From Actinernus sp. WN-2022 (taxonomy: Eukaryota > Cnidaria > Anthozoa > Actiniaria > Actinernidae), in the NCBI GenBank assembly GCA_030867875.1, contig JAOWCC010001589.1, forward strand, positions 80,251,537 to 80,315,536: DNA of 64,000 nt, given 5' to 3'. Under the pieces are notes generated by a model that was not told the DNA's origin, searched no databases, and saw only the letters and a list, made by a program, of their open reading frames with translations. Shown here in pieces: positions 34,937 through 49,251 of this stretch. The position numbers were made by a program, and so were the translations under genes. Positions within the stretch are counted from its first letter, which is position 1. Each line of letters begins with the position of its first letter.

Positions 34937-36113
34937 CAGTCTCGTACCCAGAGCCTATCGCCACGAGAGATCTCTGGTAACAACCATGTTCTGGTCTTTA
35001 CTGATTGGCTGAAATATTAACGCATGCGTAGGAAGTATTTTTACGAAAACGTTTGTTTAATCAGGAGCTTACATATCTGGACCTCTATAACATTCAATGG
35101 GGATATAACAATTACACTGAACTGATTTTTAAAGTTCTATTTTCCCGAATGGCAAACGCTCGTAAATCTGATTTTCCGTATCCCGTCGCGAAACCAAAAT
35201 TTCAATTCGACCGTAGAATTCATGTCCCCGATTGCATTGGCAGACCTATTCCTTGGTCGGCTGAAGATTACACGCGTAATACTCCAGTTTCGTATTCGAA
35301 AATTTCCGCTGAATGCAATGACTACAGACGCATGTACTCAGGCTTAGCCTCATTCTGAAGTTAAACATTCATAAATACCAGCGAGAAGGTGGGCTATTCA
35401 CAACTCTGCGTATTGTTGTAGTTTCGCATTTTGCACCTTCTCGCTGGTATTTAAGAATGTTTAACTTCAGAATGAGGCTAAACTTGAGTACATGCGTTAA
35501 TTTATATTTAATTATTGCAAAATACGATAGCTGCACGCGAGAATGCAAGTAGCCGCCATTTTCCCCATAAACGGTCTGCAAAAAACACAACTTGAAAACA
35601 TTAAACTGTACAGAACGAAACGCAAGAAGCCAATCACTTTTATTTCCATCGGCCTTTTATAGGAAAGCCTGTTCTTGCGCTATAAAACGAAAATATAGGG
35701 GGAAAGGCGATAACTGGAGACGAAAAAAGGGAACAACTAAAGGCTGGTTCACACTTGCGACGTAAGCATAAGCACAAGAACATACGCACGCGCAGATTGT
35801 ACTTCATGGTTAGTTAACCCCTTTATACTTGAGTAGAACAAAGCATTCATCCAACCTTAAAGTACAATCTGCGCTTGCATATGTTCTTATTCTTATGCTA
35901 ATGACCTCATTTCTTGAGGAAACAGTTGCCATGTCGTCTCGGCTCTATGCGCGCACTTTTCGTATTTACATGACAATTGCAAATTAACCAATCACACTTG
36001 AGTATTTCTAATGCTTCCTACGCATGTGTTACTATTTCAGCCAATCAGTAAAGACCAGAACATGGCTGTTACCAGGGCTCTCTCGTGGTGAAAGAGCTCT
36101 GGGTACGAGACTG
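34937..36113. mobile_element. TIR element, 1.18 kb, with an internal hairpin
   Basis: Inverted ends of about 100 bp: CAGTCTCGTACCCAGAGC with TCTGGTCTTTACTGATTGGC on the left and the complement on the right ending GGGTACGAGACTG. A second inverted pair (AGCCTCATTCTGAAGTTAAA and CACCTTCTCGCTGGTATT, 35346-35495) makes an inner hairpin. A 101-codon plus-strand frame (35053-35358) has no domain I recognise. It reads FPYPVAKPKFQFDRRIHVPD, could be a remnant host or transposon exon, and ends exactly in the inner hairpin. Confidence 0.75.
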
Positions 36114-37459
36114 GGGTAGTAGTAGTAGTATAACTTTATTTAAGTGTCAAGGTATTTAGCTAGTTACAGCTAATTGGGGACACTATAACTTAATTGTAAA
36201 ATAAAGGTAAATTGTGAATAACATTAGAATAATATAATGAAGTAGCTCCTATAATTATAAGTGTGGTAATCGTAACTTACAATAAGTATTAGGTTATTTG
36301 TTAAATGCTAACTACATGTATGAAGAAACTATAAAAATAAAACTATTAAAAAAATTAATTATATATATATACCAACCGTATTAAAAATATATATACAGAC
36401 TGTTAAAAAATATAATAATATATATACTAATAAATATATAAATAAATAATAAATATAATAAGTGTGATAGGCGTACTTACAATATATAATAGACTATTTG
36501 TTAATTACTAGTTATAAAATACTAACTATTAAACAAGGATAATACCGTCCATTCTAACTCATGATGAGCATGTTATACACCGACATGAATTGTCCAGCAT
36601 TCTTATTATATCTAGTGACCTAACTGTCCTCCTGAAAGATTGAAGGCTAGGTTTAGTTTTCGTTGCAGTATTTAACTTTCCCCATTGATAGGGACCAATA
36701 TATCTTATTGTATGCTTTCCGTATTTGATAGTGTTAAATCTAGGAATAGGAAAAATCCACATTGCGTAAATTATACTTCTTATCATGATTGTAAAATAGG
36801 TCACATACGTGGTTGGGCACAAGGTTTTGTTTAACTTTATACATTATAACTAAAATGTCTTGTAATCTTCTATTTAACAGATTTGGTAGCTTTGCCTCAT
36901 TCAGTAGCTCCTCGTAGGTGGCGCTCTTGTTGTTTAGCACTGCTCGTAACGCACGTTCCTGAATTCGTTCTAGTTTTCTACTGTTCGAAGATGTACAGAA
37001 ATGCCAGACTGTATGACAGTAAGTTAAATGTGGAAGCACTGCTGACTTGTACAATTGGAGCTTGGCTTGCTTAGGAATTAGGTTTCTTAGACGCACTAAG
37101 ACGCCAACCTTCATACTAGCCTTCTTACAAATGTTACTTATGTGTGAACTAAAGTTGAACTTGTTGTCTAATAAAACCCCTAACACCTTCAGTTCCAGTG
37201 ATGACTTGATATTCACACCATCGCTATTGACATTGATAACTGGATTGCTATTATCATTCCTATTGATAATTAGCATAACGTTATATTTATCGTAATTTCC
37301 TTTTAGTATATTTTCACTATACCATCTGGATAAGAGTTGTCTCTCCTCATTGAGTGCTCTTTCTACAGTGCCAGCAGAACTCCCAGCAACATAGAGTTGG
37401 TGGTCATCGGCGTACATGGATACGCACCTAACAACGCATCCTCGCTCTAGAATTACCAA
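36114..37459 (-). pseudogene. CR1/L2-group LINE, 5' truncated, one frameshift
   Basis: Minus-strand non-LTR element. From 37459 it reads SMYADDHQLYVAGSSAGTVE (YADD intact), then LKVLGVLLDNKFNFSSHISN, LPHLTYCHTVWHFC and LERIQERALRAVLNN. After a frame change near 36780 it continues FNTIKYGKHTIRYIGPYQWG. The 3' UTR (36114-36560) is AT-rich and ends in (TAC)n at 36114-36127, directly abutting the preceding TIR element. The palm N-terminal half and endonuclease are missing. Confidence 0.85.
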
Positions 37460-37857
37460 TAATCAGTAAATGGCTTTTTCTCTTCAATTATCAAGAATCG
37501 CTAATTCCTCGGGCCAGGCCTTTCGCCGCCCGAGTCAATTGCAAGTGTTTATTATTATTATTTTATTTTTTTGTCGCCGCGAGTTGGGTCAACACGTGAC
37601 AGGGTAAACCAATCAGATTCCACACCGCTCAGGACATCTGTACATGGAAAGCAGTCGGCGGAGAATTCGTCGAATTCGCTTGAAATTGCCACCAGAGAAG
37701 AAGAATATCAACTAATCTTCAAATCTAGCCACCTCCGCAGGCAACTCTTAATATGTACATGTGTTGGATCCGACGAGCGTACTCAGACCCATGCTCGGCC
37801 CTCTCTTACCACAGGAAGCCAGGTTTCACATCTCCTTTCTTGATTTTTCGATTATAA

Positions 37858-38566
37858 TTAGGAGTTGCCTGCGGAGGAGGCTAATAACACGCTTTCCATG
37901 TCTTTGTTCTCTTATATAAACACTCGGGATATGTTGGGAGAACGCAGAGAAACTTGATCAAGTTTTTTTTGTTCTCCCAACATATCCCGAGTGTTTATAT
38001 AAGAGAACAAAGACATGAAGCGTGTTATATTGCTTAACTATTTAACACTAGTTTTAACAGATAACTGATTTACATAAAAGCCGTGCCGATTTACAGATAT
38101 ATATACATGTAAAACGTATAAAAATTATGTTCGCTATTATATATATCTTCAGGTAATCTGTTCCAAATGTAAGCCCTCTTATAACAAAATCTCCGTTTAC
38201 CATAGTTAGTTCTCGGTAATGGCAGTGACAGTCGTGACGATGAACCGCTAAGGTTGTAAGCGGTAATTTTGTGAATAGATGTGTAGGTGCTAAATTATTA
38301 TAAACTTTAAACAGTTCTAATGCTAAAAGTTTGTTCCTACGAATGGATAATCTGTCCCATCCTAGCGATATAAGAAGAGGACCAGAACTAGCGTCGAAGG
38401 GCGAGTGGGTAATTATTCTCGCTACCCGATTTTGGAGTTTTGTAATTTGTCAGTGAGGACCACGCTTCAATGATCAAATTTTGGCTGGATCAATGAATTA
38501 TACATGACAGCAGCGAGGTCAAGGGAACAAAGGGTCTAACTAGCCTCTTCCGCGGCAACTCCTAAT
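37858..38566. mobile_element. TIR element with an internal hairpin and LINE remnant
   Basis: The left end AATTAGGAGTTGCCTGCGGA and the right end GGCAACTCCTAATT are inverted. A solo copy of the same end in reverse orientation sits at 37726-37752. Inside, 37883-38031 is a perfect-looking hairpin (ATAAGAGAACAAAGACATG and complement) whose loop has GATCAAGTTTTTTTTG. From 38100 to 38530 on the minus strand a LINE C-terminal piece reads KITAYNLSGSSSRLSLPLPR and NYGKRRFCYKRAYIWNRLPE. Confidence 0.6.
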
Positions 38567-38613
38567 TAAAATCGGAAAAAATCTAGAAAAAATGTAAAAC
38601 CGGGCTTCTATAT

Positions 38614-41600
38614 GCACGCTTGAGTGCCACATATACACGCTTGAGTGCCACATATACACGCTTGAGTGCCACATATACACGCTTGAGTGCCACATATACA
38701 CGCTTGAGTGCCACATATGCACGCTTGAGTGCCACATATGCACGCTTGAGTGCCACATATACACGCTTGAGTGCCACATATACACGCTTGAGTGCCACAT
38801 ATGCACGCTTGAGTGCCACATATACACGCTTGAGTGCCACATATGCACGCTTGAGTGCCACATATACACGCTTGAGTGCCACATATGCACGCTTGAGTGC
38901 CACATATACACGCTTGAGTGCCAGATATACACGCTTGAGTGCCACATATGCACGCTTGAGTGCCACATATACACGCTTGAGTGCCACATATGCACGCTTG
39001 AGTGCCACATATACACGCTTGAGTGCCACATATACACGCTTGAGTGCCACATATACACGCTTGAGTGCCACATATACACGCTTGAGTGCCACATATACAC
39101 GCTTGAGTGCCACATATACACGCTTGAGTGCCACATATACACGCTTGAGTGCCACATATACACGCTTGAGTGCCACATATACACGCTTGAGTGCCACATA
39201 TACACGCTTGAGTGCCACATATACACGCTTGAGTGCCACATATACACGCTTGAGTGCCACATATACACGCTTGAGTGCCACATATACACGCTTGAGTGCC
39301 ATCTATACACGCTTGAGTGCCACATATGCACGCTTGAGTGCCACATATACACGCTTGAGTGCCACATATGCACGCTTGAGTGCCACATATGCACGCTTGA
39401 GTGCCACATATACACGCTTGAGTGCCACATATACACGCTTGAGTGCCACATATACACGCTTGAGTGCCACATATACACGCTTGAGTGCCACATATGCACG
39501 CTTGAGTGCCACATATGCACGCTTGAGTGCCACATATACACGCTTGAGTGCCACATATCCACGCTTGAGTGCCACATATACACGCTTGAGTGCCACATAT
39601 ACACGCTTGAGTGCCACATATACACGCTTGAGTGCCACATATACACGCTTGAGTGCCACATATCCACGCTTGAGTGCCACATATACACGCTTGAGTGCCA
39701 CATATACACGCTTGAGTGCCACATATACACGCTTGAGTGCCACATATGCACGCTTGAGTGCCACATATACACGCTTGAGTGCCACATATACACGCTTGAG
39801 TGCCACATATACACGCTTGAGTGCCACATATACACGCTTGAGTGCCACATATACACGCTTGAGTGCCACATATACACGCTTGAGTGCCACATATACACGC
39901 TTGAGTGCCACATATACACGCTTGAGTGCCACATATACACGCTTGAGTGCCACATATACACGCTTGAGTGCCACATATACACGCTTGAGTGCCACATATA
40001 CACGCTTGAGTGCCACATATACACGCTTGAGTGCCACATATACACGCTTGAGTGCCACATATACACGCTTGAGTGCCACATATGCACGCTTGAGTGCCAC
40101 ATATGCACGCTTGAGTGCCACATATACACGCTTGAGTGCCACATATACACGCTTGAGTGCCACATATACACGCTTGAGTGCCACATATACACGCTTGAGT
40201 GCCACATATACACGCTTGAGTGCCACATATGCACGCTTGAGTGCCACATATACACGCTTGAGTGCCATATATGCACATTTGGATGCCACATATACACGCT
40301 TGAGTGCCACATATACACGCTTGAGTGCCACATATACACGCTTGAGTGCCACATATACACGCTTGAGTGCCACATATGCACGCTTGAGTGCCACATATAC
40401 ACGCTTGAGTGCCATATATGCACATTTGGATGCCATATATACACGCTTGAGTGCCACATATACACGCTTGAGTGCCACATATACACGCTTGAGTGCCATA
40501 TATGCACATTTGGATGCCATATATACACGCTTGAGTGCCACATATACACGCTTGAGTGCCACATATGCACGCTTGAGTGCCACATATACACGCTTGAGTG
40601 CCATATATGCACATTTGGATGCCACATATACACGCTTGAGTGCCACATATACACGCTTGAGTGCCACATATACACGCTTGAGTGCCACATATACACGCTT
40701 GAGTGCCACATATACACGCTTGAGTGCCACATATACACGCTTGAGTGCCACATATGCACGCTTGAGTGCCACATATACACGCTTGAGTGCCATATATGCA
40801 CATTTGGATGCCATATATACACGCTTGAGTGCCACATATACACGCTTGAGTGCCACATATACACGCTTGAGTGCCATATATGCACATTTGGATGCCATAT
40901 ATACACGCTTGAGTGCCACATATACACGCTTGAGTGCCACATATGCACGCTTGAGTGCCACATATACACGCTTGAGTGCCATATATGCACATTTGGATGC
41001 CATATATACACGCTTGAGTGCCACATATACACGCTTGAGTGCCATATATGCACATTTGGATGCCATATATACACGCTTGAGTGCCACATATACACGCTTG
41101 AGTGCCACATATGCACGCTTGAGTGCCACATATACACGCTTGAGTGCCATATATGCACATTTGGATGCCATATATACACGCTTGAGTGCCACATATACAC
41201 GCTTGAGTGCCATATATGCACATTTGGATGCCATATATACACGCTTGAGTGCCACATATACACGCTTGAGTGCCACATATGCACGCTTGAGTGCCACATA
41301 TACACGCTTGAGTGCCATATATGCACATTTGGATGCCATATATACACGCTTGAGTGCCACATATACACGCTTGAGTGCCATATATGCACATTTGGATGCC
41401 ATATATACACGCTTGAGTGCCACATATACACGCTTGAGTGCCACATATGCACGCTTGAGTGCCACATATACACGCTTGAGTGCCATATATGCACATTTGG
41501 ATGCCATATATACACGCTTGAGTGCCACATATACACGCTTGAGTGCCACATATACACGCTTGAGTGCCACATATACACGCTTGAGTGCCACATATACACG

Positions 41601-44600
41601 CTTGAGTGCCACATATACACGCTTGAGTGCCACATATACACGCTTGAGTGCCACATATACACGCTTGAGTGCCACATATACACGCTTGAGTGCCACATAT
41701 ACACGCTTGAGTGCCACATATACACGCTTGAGTGCCACATATACACGCTTGAGTGCCACATATACACGCTTGAGTGCCACATATACACGCTTGAGTGCCA
41801 CATATACACGCTTGAGTGCCACATATACACGCTTGAGTGCCACATATGCACGCTTGAGTGCCACATATGCACGCTTGAGTGCCACATATACACGCTTGAG
41901 TGCCACATATACACGCTTGAGTGCCACATATACACGCTTGAGTGCCACATATACACGCTTGAGTGCCACATATACACGCTTGAGTGCCACATATGCACGC
42001 TTGAGTGCCACATATACACGCTTGAGTGCCATATATGCACATTTGGATGCCACATATACACGCTTGAGTGCCACATATACACGCTTGAGTGCCACATATA
42101 CACGCTTGAGTGCCACATATACACGCTTGAGTGCCACATATGCACGCTTGAGTGCCACATATACACGCTTGAGTGCCATATATGCACATTTGGATGCCAT
42201 ATATACACGCTTGAGTGCCACATATACACGCTTGAGTGCCACATATACACGCTTGAGTGCCATATATGCACATTTGGATGCCATATATACACGCTTGAGT
42301 GCCACATATACACGCTTGAGTGCCACATATGCACGCTTGAGTGCCACATATACACGCTTGAGTGCCATATATGCACATTTGGATGCCACATATACACGCT
42401 TGAGTGCCACATATACACGCTTGAGTGCCACATATACACGCTTGAGTGCCACATATACACGCTTGAGTGCCACATATACACGCTTGAGTGCCACATATAC
42501 ACGCTTGAGTGCCACATATGCACGCTTGAGTGCCACATATACACGCTTGAGTGCCATATATGCACATTTGGATGCCATATATACACGCTTGAGTGCCACA
42601 TATACACGCTTGAGTGCCACATATACACGCTTGAGTGCCATATATGCACATTTGGATGCCATATATACACGCTTGAGTGCCACATATACACGCTTGAGTG
42701 CCACATATGCACGCTTGAGTGCCACATATACACGCTTGAGTGCCATATATGCACATTTGGATGCCATATATACACGCTTGAGTGCCACATATACACGCTT
42801 GAGTGCCATATATGCACATTTGGATGCCATATATACACGCTTGAGTGCCACATATACACGCTTGAGTGCCACATATGCACGCTTGAGTGCCACATATACA
42901 CGCTTGAGTGCCATATATGCACATTTGGATGCCATATATACACGCTTGAGTGCCACATATACACGCTTGAGTGCCATATATGCACATTTGGATGCCATAT
43001 ATACACGCTTGAGTGCCACATATACACGCTTGAGTGCCACATATGCACGCTTGAGTGCCACATATACACGCTTGAGTGCCATATATGCACATTTGGATGC
43101 CATATATACACGCTTGAGTGCCACATATACACGCTTGAGTGCCATATATGCACATTTGGATGCCATATATACACGCTTGAGTGCCACATATACACGCTTG
43201 AGTGCCACATATGCACGCTTGAGTGCCACATATACACGCTTGAGTGCCATATATGCACATTTGGATGCCATATATACACGCTTGAGTGCCACATATACAC
43301 GCTTGAGTGCCACATATGCACGCTTGAGTGCCACATATGCACGCTTGAGTGCCACATATACACGCTTGAGTGCCATATATGCACATTTGGATGCCATATA
43401 TACACGCTTGAGTGCCACATATACACGCTTGAGTGCCACATATACACGCTTGAGTGCCATATATGCACATTTGGATGCCATATATACACGCTTGAGTGCC
43501 ACATATACACGCTTGAGTGCCACATATGCACGCTTGAGTGCCACATATACACGCTTGAGTGCCATATATGCACATTTGGATGCCATATATACACGCTTGA
43601 GTGCCACATATACACGCTTGAGTGCCATATATGCACATTTGGATGCCATATATACACGCTTGAGTGCCACATATACACGCTTGAGTGCCACATATGCACG
43701 CTTGAGTGCCACATATACACGCTTGAGTGCCATATATGCACATTTGGATGCCATATATACACGCTTGAGTGCCACATATACACGCTTGAGTGCCATATAT
43801 GCACATTTGGATGCCATATATACACGCTTGAGTGCCACATATACACGCTTGAGTGCCACATATGCACGCTTGAGTGCCACATATACACGCTTGAGTGCCA
43901 TATATGCACATTTGGATGCCATATATACACGCTTGAGTGCCACATATACACGCTTGAGTGCCATATATGCACATTTGGATGCCATATATACACGCTTGAG
44001 TGCCACATATACACGCTTGAGTGCCACATATGCACGCTTGAGTGCCACATATACACGCTTGAGTGCCATATATGCACATTTGGATGCCATATATACACGC
44101 TTGAGTGCCACATATACACGCTTGAGTGCCACATATGCACGCTTGAGTGCCACATATACACGCTTGAGTGCCATATATGCACATTTGGATGCCATATATA
44201 CACGCTTGAGTGCCACATATACACGCTTGAGTGCCACATATGCACGCTTGAGTGCCACATATACACGCTTGAGTGCCATATATGCACATTTGGATGCCAT
44301 ATATACACGCTTGAGTGCCACATATACACGCTTGAGTGCCATATATGCACATTTGGATGCCATATATACACGCTTGAGTGCCACATATACACGCTTGAGT
44401 GCCACATATGCACGCTTGAGTGCCACATATACACGCTTGAGTGCCATATATGCACATTTGGATGCCATATATACACGCTTGAGTGCCACATATACACGCT
44501 TGAGTGCCATATTATACACGCTTGAGTGCCATATATGCACATTTGGATGCCATATATACACGCTTGAGTGCCACATATACACGCTTGAGTGCCACATATA

Positions 44601-47600
44601 CACGCTTGAGTGCCACATATACACATTTGGATGCCATATATACACGCTTGAGTGCCACATATACACGCTTGAGTGCCACATATGCACGCTTGAGTGCCAC
44701 ATATACACGCTTGAGTGCCATATATGCACATTTGGATGCCATATATACACGCTTGAGTGCCACATATACACGCTTGAGTGCCACATATGCACGCTTGAGT
44801 GCCACATATACACGCTTGAGTGCCATATATGCACATTTGGATGCCATATATACACGCTTGAGTGCCACATATACACGCTTGAGTGCCATATTATACACGC
44901 TTGAGTGCCATATATGCACATTTGGATGCCATATATACACGCTTGAGTGCCACATATACACGCTTGAGTGCCATATATGCACATTTGGATGCCATATATA
45001 CACGCTTGAGTGCCACATATACACGCTTGAGTGCCATATTATACACGCTTGAGTGCCATATATGCACATTTGGATGCCATATATACACGCTTGAGTGCCA
45101 CATATACACGCTTGAGTGCCATATATACACGCTTGAGTGCCACATATACACGCTTGAGTGCCATATATGCACATTTGGATGCCATATATACACGCTTGAG
45201 TGCCACATATACACGCTTGAGTGCCACATATACACGCTTGAGTGCCATATATGCACATTTGGATGCCATATATACACGCTTGAGTGCCACATATACACGC
45301 TTGAGTGCCACATATACACGCTTGAGTGCCACATATGCACGCTTGAGTGCCACATATACACGCTTGAGTGCCATATATGCACATTTGGATGCCATATATA
45401 CACGCTTGAGTGCCACATATACACGCTTGAGTGCCATATTATACACGCTTGAGTGCCATATATGCACATTTGGATGCCATATATACACGCTTGAGTGCCA
45501 CATATACACGCTTGAGTGCCATATATGCACATTTGGATGCCATATATACACGCTTGAGTGCCACATATACACGCTTGAGTGCCATATATGCACATTTGGA
45601 TGCCATATATACACGCTTGAGTGCCACATATGCACATTTGGATGCCATATATACACGCTTGAGTGCCATATATGCACATTTGGATGCCATATATACACGC
45701 TTGAGTGCCACATATACACGCTTGAGTGCCATATATGCACATTTGGATGCCATATATACACGCTTGAGTGCCACATATGCACATTTGGATGCCATATATA
45801 CACGCTTGAGTGCCACATATACACGCTTGAGTGCCATATATGCACATTTGGATGCCATATATACACGCTTGAGTGCCACATATGCACATTTGGATGCCAT
45901 ATATACACGCTTGAGTGCCATATATGCACATTTGGATGCCATATATACACGCTTGAGTGCCACATATACACGCTTGAGTGCCATATATGCACATTTGGAT
46001 GCCATATATACACGCTTGAGTGCCACATATGCACATTTGGATGCCATATATACACGCTTGAGTGCCATATATGCACATTTGGATGCCATATATACACGCT
46101 TGAGTGCCACATATACACGCTTGAGTGCCATATATGCACATTTGGATGCCATATATACACGCTTGAGTGCCACATATGCACATTTGGATGCCATATATAC
46201 ACGCTTGAGTGCCACATATACACGCTTGAGTGCCATATTATACACGCTTGAGTGCCATATATGCACATTTGGATGCCATATATACACGCTTGAGTGCCAC
46301 ATATACACGCTTGAGTGCCATATATGCACATTTGGATGCCATATATACACGCTTGAGTGCCACATATACACGCTTGAGTGCCACATATGCACATTTGGAT
46401 GCCATATATACACGCTTGAGTGCCACATATACACGCTTGAGTGCCACATATACACGCTTGAGTGCCACATATGCACATTTGGATGCCATATATACACGCT
46501 TGAGTGCCACATATACACGCTTGAGTGCCACATATACACGCTTGAGTGCCACATATGCACGCTTGAGTGCCACATATGCACATTTGGATGCCATATATAC
46601 ACGCTTGAGTGCCACATATACACGCTTGAGTGCCACATATACACATTTGGATGCCATATATACACGCTTGAGTGCCACATATACACGCTTGAGTGCCACA
46701 TATGCACATTTGGATGCCATATATACACGCTTGAGTGCCACATATACACGCTTGAGTGCCACATATACACATTTGGATGCCATATATACACGCTTGAGTG
46801 CCACATATACACGCTTGAGTGCCACATATACACGCTTGAGTGCCACATATACACGCTTGAGTGCCAGATATGCACATTTGGATGCCATATATACACGCTT
46901 GAGTGCCACATATACACGCTTGAGTGCCACATATACACGCTTGAGTGCCATATATGCACATTTGGATGCCATATATACACGCTTGAGTGCCACATATACA
47001 CGCTTGAGTGCCACATATACACGCTTGAGTGCCACATATACACGCTTGAGTGCCAGATATGCACATTTGGATGCCATATATACACGCTTGAGTGCCACAT
47101 ATACACGCTTGAGTGCCACATATACACGCTTGAGTGCCACATATGCACATTTGGATGCCATATATACACGCTTGAGTGCCACATATACACGCTTGAGTGC
47201 CACATATACACATTTGGATGCCATATATACACGCTTGAGTGCCACATATACACGCTTGAGTGCCACATATACACGCTTGAGTGCCACATATACACGCTTG
47301 AGTGCCATATATGCACATTTGGATGCCATATATACACGCTTGAGTGCCACATATACACGCTTGAGTGCCACATATACACGCTTGAGTGCCATATATGCAC
47401 ATTTGGATGCCACATATACACGCTTGAGTGCCACATATACACGCTTGAGTGCCACATATACACGCTTGAGTGCCAGATATGCACATTTGGATGCCATATA
47501 TACACGCTTGAGTGCCACATATACACGCTTGAGTGCCACATATACACGCTTGAGTGCCACATATGCACATTTGGATGCCATATATACACGCTTGAGTGCC

Positions 47601-49099
47601 ACATATACACGCTTGAGTGCCACATATACACATTTGGATGCCATATATACACGCTTGAGTGCCACATATACACGCTTGAGTGCCACATATACACGCTTGA
47701 GTGCCACATATACACGCTTGAGTGCCAGATATGCACATTTGGATGCCATATATACACGCTTGAGTGCCACATATACACGCTTGAGTGCCACATATACACG
47801 CTTGAGTGCCATATATGCACATTTGGATGCCATATATACACGCTTGAGTGCCACATATACACGCTTGAGTGCCACATATACACGCTTGAGTGCCAGATAT
47901 GCACATTTGGATGCCATATATACACGCTTGAGTGCCACATATACACGCTTGAGTGCCACATATACACGCTTGAGTGCCATATATGCACATTTGGATGCCA
48001 TATATACACGCTTGAGTGCCACATATACACGCTTGAGTGCCAGATATGCACATTTGGATGCCATATATACACGCTTGAGTGCCACATATACACGCTTGAG
48101 TGCCACATATACACGCTTGAGTGCCATATATGCACATTTGGATGCCACATATACACGCTTGAGTGCCACATATACACGCTTGAGTGCCACATATACACGC
48201 TTGAGTGCCAGATATGCACATTTGGATGCCATATATACACGCTTGAGTGCCACATATACACGCTTGAGTGCCACATATACACGCTTGAGTGCCACATATG
48301 CACATTTGGATGCCACATATACACGCTTGAGTGCCACATATACACGCTTGAGTGCCACATATACACGCTTGAGTGCCAGATATGCACATTTGGATGCCAT
48401 ATATACACGCTTGAGTGCCACATATACACGCTTGAGTGCCACATATACACGCTTGAGTGCCAGATATGCACATTTGGATGCCATATATACACGCTTGAGT
48501 GCCACATATACACGCTTGAGTGCCACATATACACGCTTGAGTGCCACATATGCACATTTGGATGCCATATATACACGCTTGAGTGCCACATATACACGCT
48601 TGAGTGCCACATATGCACGCTTGAGTGCCATATATACACGCTTGAGTGCCACATATACACGCTTGAGTGCCACATATACACATTTGGATGCCATATATAC
48701 ACGCTTGAGTGCCACATATACACGCTTGAGTGCCACATATACACGCTTGAGTGCCACATATGCACATTTGGATGCCATATATACACGCTTGAGTGCCACA
48801 TATACACGCTTGAGTGCCACATATGCACGCTTGAGTGCCATATATACACGCTTGAGTGCCACATATACACGCTTGAGTGCCACATATACACATTTGGATG
48901 CCATATATACACGCTTGAGTGCCACATATACACGCTTGAGTGCCACATATGCACATTTGGATGCCATATATACACGCTTGAGTGCCACATATACACGCTT
49001 GAGTGCCACATATGCACGCTTGAGTGCCATATATACACGCTTGAGTGCCACATATACACGCTTGAGTGCCACATATACACATTTGGATGCCATATATAT
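38614..49099. repeat. 10.5-kb satellite of 21-bp units (about 499 units)
   Basis: The consensus unit is ACGCTTGAGTGCC followed by ACATATAC, with variants ending ATATGC or beginning ACATTTGGATGCC. Because 21 is a multiple of three, frames stay open for thousands of bases: five of the six frames lack a stop in the consensus (only plus-frame GCT TGA closes). This gives apparent proteins of up to 2,098 residues on both strands, which I reject as genes. The left part (38.6-40.2 kb) is nearly homogeneous. From about 40.25 kb the ACATTTGGATG variant recurs in a regular higher-order pattern. Five 22-bp units with an extra T (near 44511, 44890, 45038, 45438 and 46236) shift the frame. If CPES gene B is as modelled, the array is intronic. 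Confidence 0.97.
40084..43611. repeat. 1,764-bp (84-unit) duplication inside the 21-bp satellite
   Basis: The ordered series of unit variants that starts at 40084 (two ATATGC units, five ATATAC units, one ATATGC unit, then the first ACATTTGGATG unit) starts again at 41848, exactly 84 units later. The following order of variants matches as far as I followed it. Within and beyond both copies, ACATTTGGATG units alternate at 5-unit and 3-unit spacing, a 168-bp higher-order repeat. Confidence 0.8.
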
Positions 49100-49251
49100 G
49101 GCCCGAGTACAGGCTGCGTACAGCCTCTTCTTATTCTAAGGCAAATCCTAACCCGAACCACAAACCTAACCCTAACCATCGGACGAGCTAACGACGACGG
49201 GCTCTTACTCAGCTAAAGCTGTGGTTCACAGGTAAACAAGAACAGAAGATC

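Noticed and set aside
38540..44984. Overlapping open frames of 1,893-2,098 residues on both strands
   Set aside because: They are translations of a 21-bp satellite that lacks stops in five frames. Several frames are open at once and no domain is seen.
38614..49099. CRISPR or bacterial repeat array
   Set aside because: No spacers; pure tandem satellite.
49140..49180. Telomere-like CCTAACCCTAACC words
   Set aside because: Only a few imperfect units and no run of TTAGGG/CCCTAA; most likely chance or a very short relic.
45039..49216. Further frames of 950-1,350 residues on both strands in the right part of the satellite
   Set aside because: Same repeat, with frame changes where a 22-bp unit occurs.
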